From: Vespula vulgaris
Lineage: Eukaryota > Arthropoda > Insecta > Hymenoptera > Vespidae
Direction of reading: 5' to 3'
Length of the DNA stretch: 64,000 nt
NCBI RefSeq assembly: GCF_905475345.1
Contig: NC_066597.1
Location: 3,420,001-3,484,000, forward strand
The notes under the pieces were generated by a model that saw only the letters and a program-made list of their open reading frames with translations, was not told the origin of the DNA and ran no database searches. A program made the translations under genes and the position numbers. Positions 40,755 through 49,100 of the stretch are shown here, one piece after another. Every line of letters begins with the position of its first letter. Within the stretch, counting starts at the first letter, position 1.

Positions 40755-42672
40755 TAGATAATGAGTGATTATTTCGATTCAACGAGCTCTCATAACTCCT
40801 AGTGATTTCAAGTCATTCATTCAGTACCTGTAGATTATCATTGTGTGCATAGATTAATAAAAAAAAAATACATAAACAAATAAATATTAAGCTTGAAAAT
40901 GTATAGTTTGTAATGTCGTTTACTTGTTATTTGTTTTTTCTTTTCACCTTTATTTTATTTTTCTTCAATGTGTAATATATCTTTAATTTAATGCGACGTG
41001 TAATATATATCTGTGCAATGACATTACAAATTATGTTAATGATAAAGATAGTAATAATAGTAATAATTAATGTGTATAATAATGAAACTATGTGTGATAT
41101 TTTGTTATAGAAAAAAGGAAGTACAAGAAGAAAGTCAAGAGATACGCCATGAAAATGCAAGATTATGTTTTTCTTCCATCGAAGTTCGCTAAACTCGATC
41201 CAGATTCGTTTAAAAGTAAATCGACGTTTGCCGTAGAAATAAAACCTAAACAAGGATATCAACGTAAAGAGGAACAACGATTGCAAAAGTGTCCGTATTG
41301 TCTTGCACAATATTACAAGGTAATGAGTCACTAGAATTGTTTTTATTGTTATTCTCCTTTCAAATGATCATTTCTAAAAGATCGAACGAAATTTCTTTGA
41401 TTTCAGTTGAAGAAGAAAGTGATCGATGATCGAAGCAGTTATTGTCCGTTTGATCTTTTCTCTGGTGATGAGAAACGTATGAAAGGAGCTATCGAATGCT
41501 TGTTAAGATCACCTCAAAACAATTTGAAAATCTTCAAGGATGGAACGATCGTCTACGATCATGAATTTTCTACGAATGATCTTGAAACTGTATTAAACGA
41601 TTGTTATCAAACTGTTGATATTTGTACAAAAGAGACCACTGTCAACTTGTTCAGCAATTTGATTTGTGCTATACTTTTGCATTCTTATCCTCAAAGTAAA
41701 CGTTCAGAGTTAATGCAAGCTATGTTTGAACGTAATCGCTTTTATCATATTTCTGAACGTGACTCCCAAGTTATTCGTGACACCAACGAGAAACTCATTT
41801 CGAAAACAAAAAAACTTTTTTATCTTGTACAGGAAGTAAGAATTTAATTTCTTGATAAATTATTCGTTGATATGATACAGATATAAAAATTATCACTTGA
41901 TAAAATATTATTCATTTAATCTTTTTTATAGAAATGTAAACGCGAATGTAATAATCTACCTAAGAATTGTGTATTGGAACGAATACTTTCCATGCAGAGA
42001 TTACCATATGTCGGTACAGAATATATCTATGATATCTACGATAAATATTCGACAGTGATAAACGATGAGATCATATACTCTCATTTAATAAATTCTTCTT
42101 GGAATTATACGAAAGAACACAAAGATTCTAATGGAAATCATGCTGATAATCGGTCGAGTACAGATTCTAAAATTAGAGAGAATATTGAGTTAATTAAAAA
42201 TACAAATCGTTGGAAAGAAAATTTTTCTTGCTACAACGAAGAGTGCATAGATAAAAGTAATAATAAAATTGTCGAATATAATAGTGATAGAACGTCTAGT
42301 GACATAATTAATAAGGATTTAATAGCGTTACAAAATTATCTTTTGTTTTGTACTGCAAGAGATTGTTCAATATTAATAACTTTCCGACAATTAAAACCGT
42401 AAGTTGTGTTTACATCATTAGAATTGATTTTAATTTCAATCAATATAAATTTAATGTTTATATTTTTTTACAGCGAAGCACTGCTGTCCGTTCCACAAGA
42501 ATATGTGATTAAAATATCCGAAGATCTTTGTTTTCTTACCAGTGTTAATGTTTCCGACTTGGATCCAAAGAGTATGCACAGTATTGAAAGGCATCGTCAT
42601 AGAGACATAAATATTCTTGATGCAGTGATATCTATACTGAAAGAAGAACTATCTCTAAATGATGATCAATGA
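6339..42672 (+). CDS. IPPK: Inositol-pentakisphosphate 2-kinase (IPPK/IPK1), six coding exons over 36 kb
   Basis: The enzyme phosphorylates inositol 1,3,4,5,6-pentakisphosphate on the 2-hydroxyl to make InsP6 (phytate). Exons I assign: 6339-6533, 23315-23570, 41111-41319, 41407-41835, 41932-42398, 42474-42672. Every junction is GT-AG and phases match (0,1,0,0,2). The total is 1755 nt, giving 584 residues plus TGA; human IPPK is 491, and an acidic N-terminus and poly-Asp insert explain part of the excess. Family marks, in order: glycine-rich loop RGEGNANIVV (residues 52-61), VIRFRKS (69-75), the signature EIKPKQG (193-199), a CPYC pair (211-214) like the zinc-binding cysteines of plant IPK1, YCPFDLFSG (232-240), QNNLKIFKDG, and TARDCSI (504-510). 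The two long introns (16.8 and 17.5 kb) are packed with simple repeats, so a gene finder could easily report only the 3' part. The family call is very secure; the first exon and exact start are less so. Confidence 0.9.
10740..10826 (+). repeat. (AG)n microsatellite
   Basis: About 70 bp of perfect AG dinucleotides followed by a slightly interrupted continuation. It yields a spurious Arg-Glu repeat frame. Confidence 0.93.
14331..14480 (+). repeat. G-rich GGT/AGT imperfect trinucleotide array
   Basis: About 150 bp in which the plus strand is built of GGT, AGT and GAT triplets with almost no C, including TGGTGGTAGGGGTGGTAGTG. Many GG doublets are spaced by 1-3 bases, so the plus strand could form two-tetrad G-quadruplexes. 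The opposite strand reads as a false poly-Thr/His frame. Confidence 0.85.
15986..16150 (+). repeat. Diverged 111-bp tandem duplication
   Basis: The block beginning AAATAACGTTCGAAA at 15986 recurs at 16097. In each copy a related stretch follows: GAGGACGTGACCTTAAACTTT and CAGGACGCGACCTTGAACTTT (each 21 bases with a few differences, positions 16006 and 16117). Both copies stay open in the same frame (VNNVRNKRGRDLKL and INNVRKKSGRDLEL), but there are no splice or start signals that make it a gene. Confidence 0.75.
23315..23570 (+). CDS. IPPK: IPPK coding exon 2 (N-lobe, poly-aspartate insert)
   Basis: The acceptor is GTGTTTCAG at 23306-23314 and the donor CCAG|GTAAAA is at 23571. The exon enters in phase 0 and leaves in phase 1. 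It encodes EQKVIRFRKS, which continues the strand begun in exon 1 (human equivalent VVLRFLKF). A run of aspartates follows, then EVEFVRHVVSGYLGSYVEIP and VSKLLEIIRQFRP, corresponding to the human segment ending VKQLCLKIQSERP. An alternative acceptor at 23299 would break the frame, which settles the choice. The first base of the split codon joins AA of the 41.1-kb exon to make Glu151. Confidence 0.88.
23366..23425 (+). repeat. GAC/GAT trinucleotide tract coding for poly-Asp in IPPK
   Basis: Within IPPK exon 2, residues 83-102 are almost all Asp, Asn or Glu, including ten consecutive GAC codons at 23393-23422. This is a coding microsatellite placed between two N-lobe segments that are close together in human IPPK. 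The pure GAC codon usage suggests recent slippage and probable length polymorphism. Confidence 0.9.
24299..24486 (+). repeat. (TA)n followed by (ATGAT)n array
   Basis: About 48 bp of TA, then a short spacer, then a pentanucleotide ATGAT array with ACGAT and GTGAT variants. The reverse strand gives a false Tyr-His-Ile-Ile-Ser repeat. Confidence 0.88.
27960..28380 (+). repeat. Tandem units of about 150 bp ending in a GCAACAT heptamer run
   Basis: A unit containing TGCAACGTTTTATTGGTTTC at 28082 recurs as TGCAACATTTTATCGGTTTC at 28235 (153 bp apart). The partner element, a CTGTTCGACGAAAAG-like box, lies at 27977 and 28122 and in changed form near 28272. Purine-rich GA tracts separate the units. 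A fourth, truncated start (ATGTAACATTTGCAACATG) leads into four heptamers GCAACAT at about 28350-28380. The array has diverged and is non-coding. Confidence 0.75.
30840..30918 (+). repeat. GTC / CGTCGTCAA nonamer minisatellite
   Basis: Several CGTCGTCAA units pass into pure (GTC)n. The tract is CpG-rich, which stands out in an AT-rich intron. Confidence 0.85.
32799..32852 (+). other. Inverted repeat able to form a 14-bp hairpin
   Basis: The left arm CGGTAGTACTTGCG (32799-32812) and right arm CGCAAGTAATACCG (32839-32852) pair with one mismatch around a 26-nt AT-rich loop. The flanks add a few weaker pairs. The size is in the range of a small pre-miRNA, but I do not recognise either arm as a known miRNA. 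Confidence 0.6.
33930..35165 (+). repeat. Diverged tandem array of about 170-bp monomers (7 copies)
   Basis: The anchor TTTCCTTCTAATTTCTAAGA, with few changes, begins at 34095, 34285, 34450, 34621, 34801, 34974 and 35137, spacings 163-190. A second anchor, CACTACGTAACATTTATATA, begins at 34192, 34358, 34523, 34705, 34880 and 35040. A third conserved block (TGGTTACCCTATCTTTGAATACTT and relatives) sits between them. A partial unit seems to start near 33930. The variable segment in each unit is a pyrimidine-rich C/T tract. This is a satellite-like array inside an intron, not coding. Confidence 0.9.
36034..37060 (-). other. Possible spliced antisense transcript (paired splice signals)
   Basis: On the minus strand a donor CTCTG|GTAAAT at 36863 faces an acceptor with a strong pyrimidine tract and CAG ending at 36762 (102-bp intron). 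A second donor ATTATTG|GTGAGT at 36433 faces an acceptor TTCTTTTTAAG ending at 36252 (182-bp intron). The two exons upstream of these donors share a TCGCG...AGTCAGTG segment, so they may be duplicates. No coding frame survives splicing. Evidence is signal-level only; it could be a lncRNA or chance. Confidence 0.25.
38200..39200. repeat. Diverged direct duplication of a block of about 630 bp
   Basis: Matching landmarks occur in the same order: GATATCTTTTGAACG / AATATCTTTTAAACG, TCGATTGATATAT at 38311 and 38939, a GTTAGAAAAAAATATGCTGATT / GCTAGAAAAATTATACTAATT stretch, and TACCTGTAATTA at 38360 and 38997. The downstream flank is an AT-rich segment ending near GAAATCATGAAAT / AAAGCCATGAAAA. It is not open in any shared frame. 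On the minus strand the best conserved core reads TTACAG|GTAAT, a splice-donor look-alike. Confidence 0.7.
41111..41319 (+). CDS. IPPK: IPPK coding exon 3 (EIKPKQG signature)
   Basis: The acceptor is TTTTGTTATAG ending at 41110 and the donor is TACAAG|GTAATG. The exon starts with the last two bases of Glu151, then reads KRKYKKKVKRYAM, a basic stretch, and carries AVEIKPKQGY and CPYCLAQYYK. These correspond to CVEIKPKQGF and CRFCMHQYLK of human IPPK. There is an ATG at 41149, but the phase match to exon 2 shows the reading frame comes from upstream. Confidence 0.93.
41407..41835 (+). CDS. IPPK: IPPK coding exon 4
   Basis: The exon follows TTTGATTTCAG and ends GAA|GTAAGA, phase 0 at both ends. 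It encodes SSYCPFDLFSGDEKRM and SPQNNLKIFKDG, matching the human KYCPLDLYSGNKQRM and AQNNLRIFKNG. The stretch after that (residues about 270-360) is less conserved and looks mainly helical. Confidence 0.93.
41932..42398 (+). CDS. IPPK: IPPK coding exon 5 (C-lobe, RDCS motif)
   Basis: The acceptor is CTTTTTTATAG and the donor CC|GTAAGT; the exon enters in phase 0 and leaves in phase 2. It begins KCKRECNNLPKNCVLERILSMQ, like human SGLPKGCLLYKTLQVQ. A low-complexity polar insert (Asn, Ser, Asp, Lys) comes next, then TARDCSILITFRQLKP, matching human TAKDCSIMIALS. The polar insert accounts for part of the extra length relative to the human protein. Confidence 0.92.
42474..42672 (+). CDS. IPPK: IPPK coding exon 6 and stop
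   Basis: The acceptor is TTTTTTTACAG ending at 42473. It completes the split Pro codon, then reads EALLSVPQEYVIKISEDLCFLTSVNVSDLDPKSMHSIERH and ends LNDDQ with TGA at 42670-42672. This fits the last segment of IPPK, where human has FSVSVLDLDLKPYESIPHQ. No clear poly(A) hexamer lies immediately downstream; AATAAA near 43242 is one candidate. Confidence 0.9.
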
Positions 42673-44460
42673 ATATCCAAGATAGATATTTAAGTATGTT
42701 GAATTTTATTTTTATTTATTGATTATCTTAATTATTTTAATTATATCTCTTATACAATCATATTATTAACCTCAAATTGATGATTCTTTTTCTCATAATT
42801 TTATTTACATTACAATATGAATATTTTATTATATGGAATAATTTGCTCAAAAAAATAGATTATTATTCCATTAATTAATTAATAATAATAATTGCAAAGT
42901 ATTATTAATACCATAACAAGTACATAATTATTTAAGGTAATATAAATATTACAAAGTACAGATAAATATATATAAAATTCAAAAGGATATAATGTCTGAA
43001 TCTTCTCTAAATTTCTCACTTTAAACGAAAAGTACAAAAATTATTTCCTATCATATTCGCAGTTCGATTACGGATTCTATAAGAAGCGTAAATTCGAAAA
43101 GAAAAACTAAAATTTATTGCTAATCCAAATCTTAATTACAAAGGTAACTAGTATCGTCGTGTCGGTATATCGATTACGTATGTGGTGGCGCTGTGATCGT
43201 TTTATTATTACGTCATTCATTCCGCGGGAGAATTTAATACGAATAAAACGTATTATAGAAATATTTAAGCTAAAGCATTATTAAATGAGTGATATTTCGT
43301 ATTTTTTTTTTCGTATATAAAAATTTCTTTTTTTTTATAAGAATGAATGAAAAATAATTATAATATCATTTAAAGTGTCCTTACCAGGGGTTATGTTTTT
43401 CTCTATTTTTTATCTGCATCTTCTTTTTGTTGGTTTTAAAAGTAATACAAGATGGACGTTTATGAAATTATTAAAAAAAAAAATTTTTTTTAATAATTTT
43501 CAAGTAAATTACTTTGTAAATATATTTTTTGAGGCGAATAAAATGTAGATGCATTATTGTATGCATTTTGATTGCACCCTTTAACGCATTGATATTTTCC
43601 CTATGTTATATAATAATCTGTCATGACAGTGATAAAGTAATCGAATTTTCGTAGCAATAGACTCTAAGGTGCAAGGCCGTTCAACAGTTATGAATGGTAC
43701 GGTTGAAAAGTGGGGAAAGTCAAGCAACGTCAGGACCGAAACAAAAGAAGGTGCAGAACAATGCACCCCTTTTATTAAAACGACGTTAAAATTTTTGTTC
43801 AGTTTTATAATTAAATATCGAAATTTTACATGAAAATTTTATAAATCATATTCTATTTACGTACATAAATTATTATCGACAATCATTTCCACTAGAAAAA
43901 GCGTATCGTCGTGTATAAAAAGTATTAATTAATTCGAATCGTAAAATAACGTTTAAACGAACAATTGACATAACCTAACGAATTATTTTAAATGAACGAT
44001 AACCGATCGATCGATCGATCGATCGATATCGACAGTGATGGAACAAAACAAAACAAAATGACATAACAAGATAATAAAAAAAGAACATTCGGACGTAATG
44101 AACGTAATAATTTAACTAGATATCCTACATACGCTTATTAAAGTCACGTTATTTCAACGGTCGCATTTACTCGTATCTTCATGTAGAATGTGGGGACGTG
44201 AGAAAGAGGAAAACCTTAATTACGGAATTAACGTCATCGTTGACAATCTATCTCCTTGTTTCAGACATTCATACTTTCGCCTACTTCACACTTTTCACAA
44301 ATAGAACGGAAACAAAATTCCTACTGTGTTTGAACAATCTATATACAAAAAAGAAAGATAAAGAAAGAGCAGAAATAAAGTTGAAATAAATAATCAAAGA
44401 ATTTCAACGAAAGTAAATTTTCATTAAAAATTCATATTTAATACATTACGAACAGGGCAC
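42673..44460. other. IPPK-NF1 intergenic region
   Basis: No gene is supported. The IPPK 3' UTR must lie at the left end. A more complex, less AT-rich patch at 43140-43250 and another at 43640-43770 could belong to promoter or leader DNA of NF1; the minus-strand frame at 43581-43766 has no recognisable product. Confidence 0.5.
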
Positions 44461-44709
44461 TCGAGACGAGTAGATACATTATTGAACATAACCAAGTTCG
44501 TTCGACGATTGGTCGACGAGCGCGAAACATCGTGCATCTTCGGCTATCATCGGTTCACGATTCTCTACGAGCTGTATATGTGTTGAAAGAGACAAAAAGA
44601 GAGAGAGAGAAAGAAAGAAAGAAAGAAAGAGAGAGAAAGGAACAGGATAAAGAGGGTGATAGAGAGCGCGCCCTTCGATAGAAGCAAGTAATAATAATAG
44701 TAGTAATAG

Positions 44710-44778
44710 TAGTGTAGTAGTAACAGCAGCACCACCACCATACTACTACACTAGGATCACACCATTATACTACTACAC
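44710..44778 (+). other. Inverted repeats in NF1 leader/promoter with two competing right arms
   Basis: TAGTGTAGTAGTA (44710-44722) is perfectly complementary to TACTACTACACTA (44741-44753), leaving an 18-nt loop of AGC/ACC triplets. A second right arm, TACTACTACAC (44768-44778), could pair 11 bp with the same left arm. In RNA these would be mutually exclusive hairpins. Confidence 0.8.
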
Positions 44779-45036
44779 AGCACTACCATTACCACTACAT
44801 ACCAACAATAATAGCAGCAGGAGCAGCAGCAGTAGCCAGCAGCACCACAGAGCACGAGCGCACGAATACAAATACAAATACAACTACCAGTAACAGCGGA
44901 CGACGGCGGCAGCAGTGGCAGCAGCCCTTTTCTCTTCCCCCCACCACCAGTACTCGTGAGCCGGAGCCCGAGTTATTGCGCCCCTCCTTGGTTGGCGAGG
45001 CCGAAACGCAGGGCTCTCGTCAGTCGACGTTCGTAA

Positions 45037-45109
45037 ATGGCTACGTATCGATGTCGAGTGCCTGTAGCGAGCTCGTGAATCGTCCTACGTGATGACGGCT
45101 CGTCACTGA
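45037..45109 (+). promoter_or_regulatory. NF1: Three overlapping upstream ORFs before NF1
   Basis: uORF1 is 45037-45078 (13 codons, AAATGG context), uORF2 45051-45092 (13 codons) and uORF3 45092-45109 (5 codons). The uORF2 stop and uORF3 start share one base in TGATG, a termination-reinitiation arrangement. All end 13 or more bases before the NF1 ATG at 45123. If this stretch is in the mature leader, scanning ribosomes would meet them first and NF1 translation should be reduced. Confidence 0.75.
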
Positions 45110-45122
45110 ACCTCGGACGGCG

Positions 45123-45182
45123 ATGGGCACGCAAAAGCCGGTAGAATGGGCCAATTCGCTAATTGCGCGTTTCGAGGAACAG
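45123..45182 (+). CDS. NF1: NF1 coding exon 1
   Basis: Exactly 60 nt, 20 codons, as in human NF1, ending GAACAG|GTACAC. The start sits in a GGCGATGG context. Intron 1 (45183-47328) is 2.1 kb and is filled with (TTTC)n and (CT)n tracts. Confidence 0.95.
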
Positions 45183-45215
45183 GTACACACAATCGGTCGC
45201 GCCCCCGATTTTCAT

Positions 45216-45255
<40 letters not shown>

Positions 45256-45501
45256 TTTCCTCTTTTGGCCTGTCCCTCTCTCTCTGTCTCTCTCTTTCTC
45301 TTTGTATCTGTATCTATATCTATCTATCTATCTCTTTTTCTCTTTCTCTCCTTCTCTTTACCTCTCTTTCTCTTTCTCTCTCTTTCTAACTTGACACATA
45401 TACGTATATACGCACTCATACACGTAAAGCTGTTTTCTGCCTTCCGAACGGCAAGCCCATCTTCTTTCTCTTTTTCCAACCCTCTTCCGGTGTTCGACAT
45501 T

Positions 45502-45532
<31 letters not shown>

Positions 45533-45944
45533 GTCTCTGTCTCTGTCTCTCTTTTTCATATTCATCTTATTCATTCTATTCATTCGATTTGATCTGATTC
45601 ATTTGATGAATTTGTTCCTTAATATGATGAACAAAAGAAAAAGAGAGAAGAGAATTTTAGAGGACTCTCTCCTTTAAAATAAAAAAATTAATATAAGAAC
45701 AAACAAAAAAAGATAGAAGGAAGATAAGTGGACGAACGCGATTCGGTTCGTAGAATACAGCACGTATGTACTTTAAAACTGTACGTATGTATGTAGGAAT
45801 CGAAAAAAAAGAAATATATATATGCATATAAAAAAAGAACGACATGAAAGCACACGATATGCATGGACGAAATTTTAAAAAGTAAAAAAATAAAAAAAAG
45901 AAAGAACGTCTTCTTCGTTTTTCCCTTTTTTCAATTCATCTGAT

Positions 45945-45978
<34 letters not shown>

Positions 45979-46064
45979 GCGCGCGTACACGCCTCTTTTC
46001 TTTTAATCTCCTTGCTCTTTTCCTCCCTCCCTCCATGTACTGATTCTTCTCTCTCTCTCTCTCT

Positions 46065-46159
<95 letters not shown>

Positions 46160-49100
46160 CTACACGCGGTTGCTTGCGGTCACGGAAGTGTCAGACGGTG
46201 AACGATCGCCGATGGATTGTGATTAACGAACGTTTTCAACGAATGAACGAAAGGGGCGGTTACTCTCTCTCTCTCTCTCTCTTTCTCTCTCCCCCTCCCT
46301 CTCTCCCTCTTTTTCTAATTCGATTCACATAAAATACATTTTCTTTTAACCTTAAAGATTACTAGAATCGATACGATATTTCCTGATTTTTATTAATAAA
46401 GTTCGATATGAGAAGGATGGAAAAAGGGTTGAAAGGGAAGATAAACAAAAAAAAAGAGGAGCAAGGAAAGAAGAAGAAGAAGAGAAAAAAAAAAGAGAAA
46501 TAGAAGCACTTGGTCGTGTCGTTCAATTCGCTCATTCATGGAAAGATGCTTCATCGCGCTCCCTTTCACCCCCTCCCCTCTTTTCTCCCCTTTCACGCTT
46601 TGACCTTCGCCCCCACCCCTTGGCACACTCACCCTCTCTGTTCTTCCTCCTACTTCGACGCGGGAGCTATTCAGTAAAGGTGTATATAGCCTGGCCCATC
46701 CCGTCCACTTTCAGCCCCTCCTTTTACTCACACAAACGTTGTCCCCTTCGTGCTGCCGATGCATGAATGAAAATTGTATTCGCTCGGCGCACGATTCATA
46801 TCACATCATCAACTGAAAAGAGATGCCGAATCTTCGCTTTCGATATTCTACATACGAATGAAACTTGGAAATGTCGATATCTTATTGTTCATCTCTTTCT
46901 CACTCTTTCTCTGTTTCTCTGTCTGTCCTTGTCTCTCTGTCTTGTCATTTGCTATGCTTCTTCGTTCAAAGACATATGGTTAGACCATTTTCAAAGCCTT
47001 CGATCCAATCCTTATTATTTTACTCGTCTAATCTCGGTCATGAGCACGAACGAACATATCCGAACACGTTCGCACGAGATTGATACTTTTTCTACTATGT
47101 CTTTTATTCAGAAAAGGACGAAAACTGATTTGATATTGATATTGAAGTTATTATTGAAATTCGTTTCGTCGACAAAATGAAAGACATCTTTATGGAATGC
47201 TTCGTTTCGATGTTTTCATTGTAAAATAATAGTAATAGTAATAGTGGTAGTAATAATATAGTAGTCCGTTTGGACGATCTCTTTTTTTAAGTTTTCATTG
47301 TATATAATACTCTTTTATATGTACACAGCTGCCGTGCCGTACCGGTCCTCAAACCACTCACTCTCGCTTAAACGAAGAAAGAAACAAAAAATGTTTGATA
47401 CAAATATCTCGATATCGTTTCTCTCTTGTGATATCTGGCCTCACAAAGATGTTACAACGCGTCAACGAAATGGCACCTTCTATCGGAAATCCACGTACCG
47501 ATCAAGATCGTCAATGTTATGAATCTATTATCATCGTTTTGGATACGTTAGAAAAATGTCTTGTTAATCAACCAAGAGACACCACGAAATACGACGAGGC
47601 TATGAATGTAAAGTTATTGCTTAGAGAGATATGCCAGTTTATAGGTGATTACGATTCTATTTGTCATTTGCATTATCGTTCTTTTAACTTTGTATCAATT
47701 TTTTATATGACTTCATTTTTTATATAAAATGTTATTGCTTCTTAGACATACCAAATGATATCCCTCAACATGCGCATCTTAAAAACTTGGCTAGCAAAGT
47801 ACTATTTGCCTTGAGCCTAAACTTTTTCAGCGCAGTTTTTAATAGAATATCTGCCAGACTGCAAGAGTTATCTAATTGCGGTGATGAAAATCCGGATTAT
47901 AGCGACATCGAATTAATTCAGCATATCAACATTGACGTGTATAGATTAACAAAACTTTTGAATGGTATGATACTTTTACTTTCTGTCTTTCTTTGGATAT
48001 GTGTACTTCTACGTACACATACTTTGAAATGTAAATATTAATTCTATATTAATTCTGCCTTTTATAGAAACTATACAAAAATTTAAACAACTCAAGAAAT
48101 CTGCTCATCTGGTTCTTATGAATTCATTGGAAAAAGCAATTTGGAATTGGATGGATACTTATCCGCATGAATTTGCTGATATTCAAAGGAGACCTAACGA
48201 GGATTTGGCTAAAGCATGCGAAGAACTTTTTGATATTCTTGATGTATACGTCGATAATAAGAAAGGAAGAAATGCTGCTCTTTGGCCGCTGCAAATTATG
48301 TTGCTAGTATTATCGCCTAAAGTATTGGAAGAGATTGTCAATGCGGATACTGGTATATCTATTTCACAGAAACATGAAAAAAAGAGACAATTTATAACTA
48401 GTATTAAACAAGGTTTGGCAACTCATGGCAGTTCCAGTAGACATTTGGTAGAAGCTGCCGCTGTAACGTGCGTTAAGCTTTGTAAAGCATCCACGTATAC
48501 AAATAATTTGGATTCCAATAACGTCATTTTTAAATTAGTACAACAAGTAATGAATGATCTAACGGTACTGTTGTTTAATCCCTGCAAGCAATTCTCTCGT
48601 GGACAAAATTATATTGCTCAAGATGTTGATTTAATGATAGATTGTTTTGTAAGCTGCTTCCGTATAAAACCAAATAATAATAAAGTACTTACATTTGAAT
48701 TTCCATTGACATACCAATTCGTCTTGGTCAGTTCGTTATACAAGTAAGACTTGAATGTATTCAGATAATTTTGTTAAATCGCATAGTTGTACCGTTCATA
48801 CAAATATTTATTTTTATTCGAAATTATATTTCAGAATCGTGACAGAATCAAGACTCCCATGGTGGCCTCAAATAGATTTGGTATATTCGCGAAGTACGGA
48901 ACTTAGAAATATGTTTACCGATACATTGAACAAAGTAACGCAGAGTTATTCGCACACGCCGTTGCGAATGATACAAAGCTTAACTCTCAAGGGAAAAGAA
49001 CAAAGTAAATGCAAGGATAGAGGGGAAGAGGTTTTTAGTTACAAAAATTTGCTCTTATGTATGGTACGACTTATTCACGCAGATCCCATGTTGATGTTGA

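Larger units (their letters stand above)
23571..41110 (+). other. IPPK intron 2 (17.5 kb) with several tandem arrays
   Basis: Bounded by the exon 2 donor and exon 3 acceptor. Contents supportable from the sequence are (TA)n at 24299-24346, a (ATGAT)n pentanucleotide tract at 24396-24486, (AG)n at 26641-26682, a 150-bp duplicated block at 27.96-28.38 kb, GTC-rich repeats at 30840-30918, a hairpin at 32799-32852, a 170-bp monomer array at 33930-35165, and duplicated blocks at 38.2-39.2 kb. No nested protein gene is convincing. Confidence 0.75.
44461..45122 (+). promoter_or_regulatory. NF1: Presumed NF1 promoter and 5' leader
   Basis: The composition changes sharply here to GC-rich with AGC, ACC and AGT triplet tracts (44690-44920), then a GC-rich, CpG-containing stretch up to the NF1 start codon. 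This is the only such island in the window and sits directly before exon 1. No TATA box is evident; I cannot place the transcription start. Confidence 0.55.

Noticed and set aside
41149..41334. ATG at 41149 as the true start of a short separate gene
   Set aside because: The frame is open upstream to a good acceptor, and the phase fits the 23.3-kb exon. A protein starting here would lack the ATP-binding lobe.
43581..43766. Minus-strand open frame of 61 codons between IPPK and NF1
   Set aside because: No known domain, no splice partners and no start context; more likely promoter or leader DNA.
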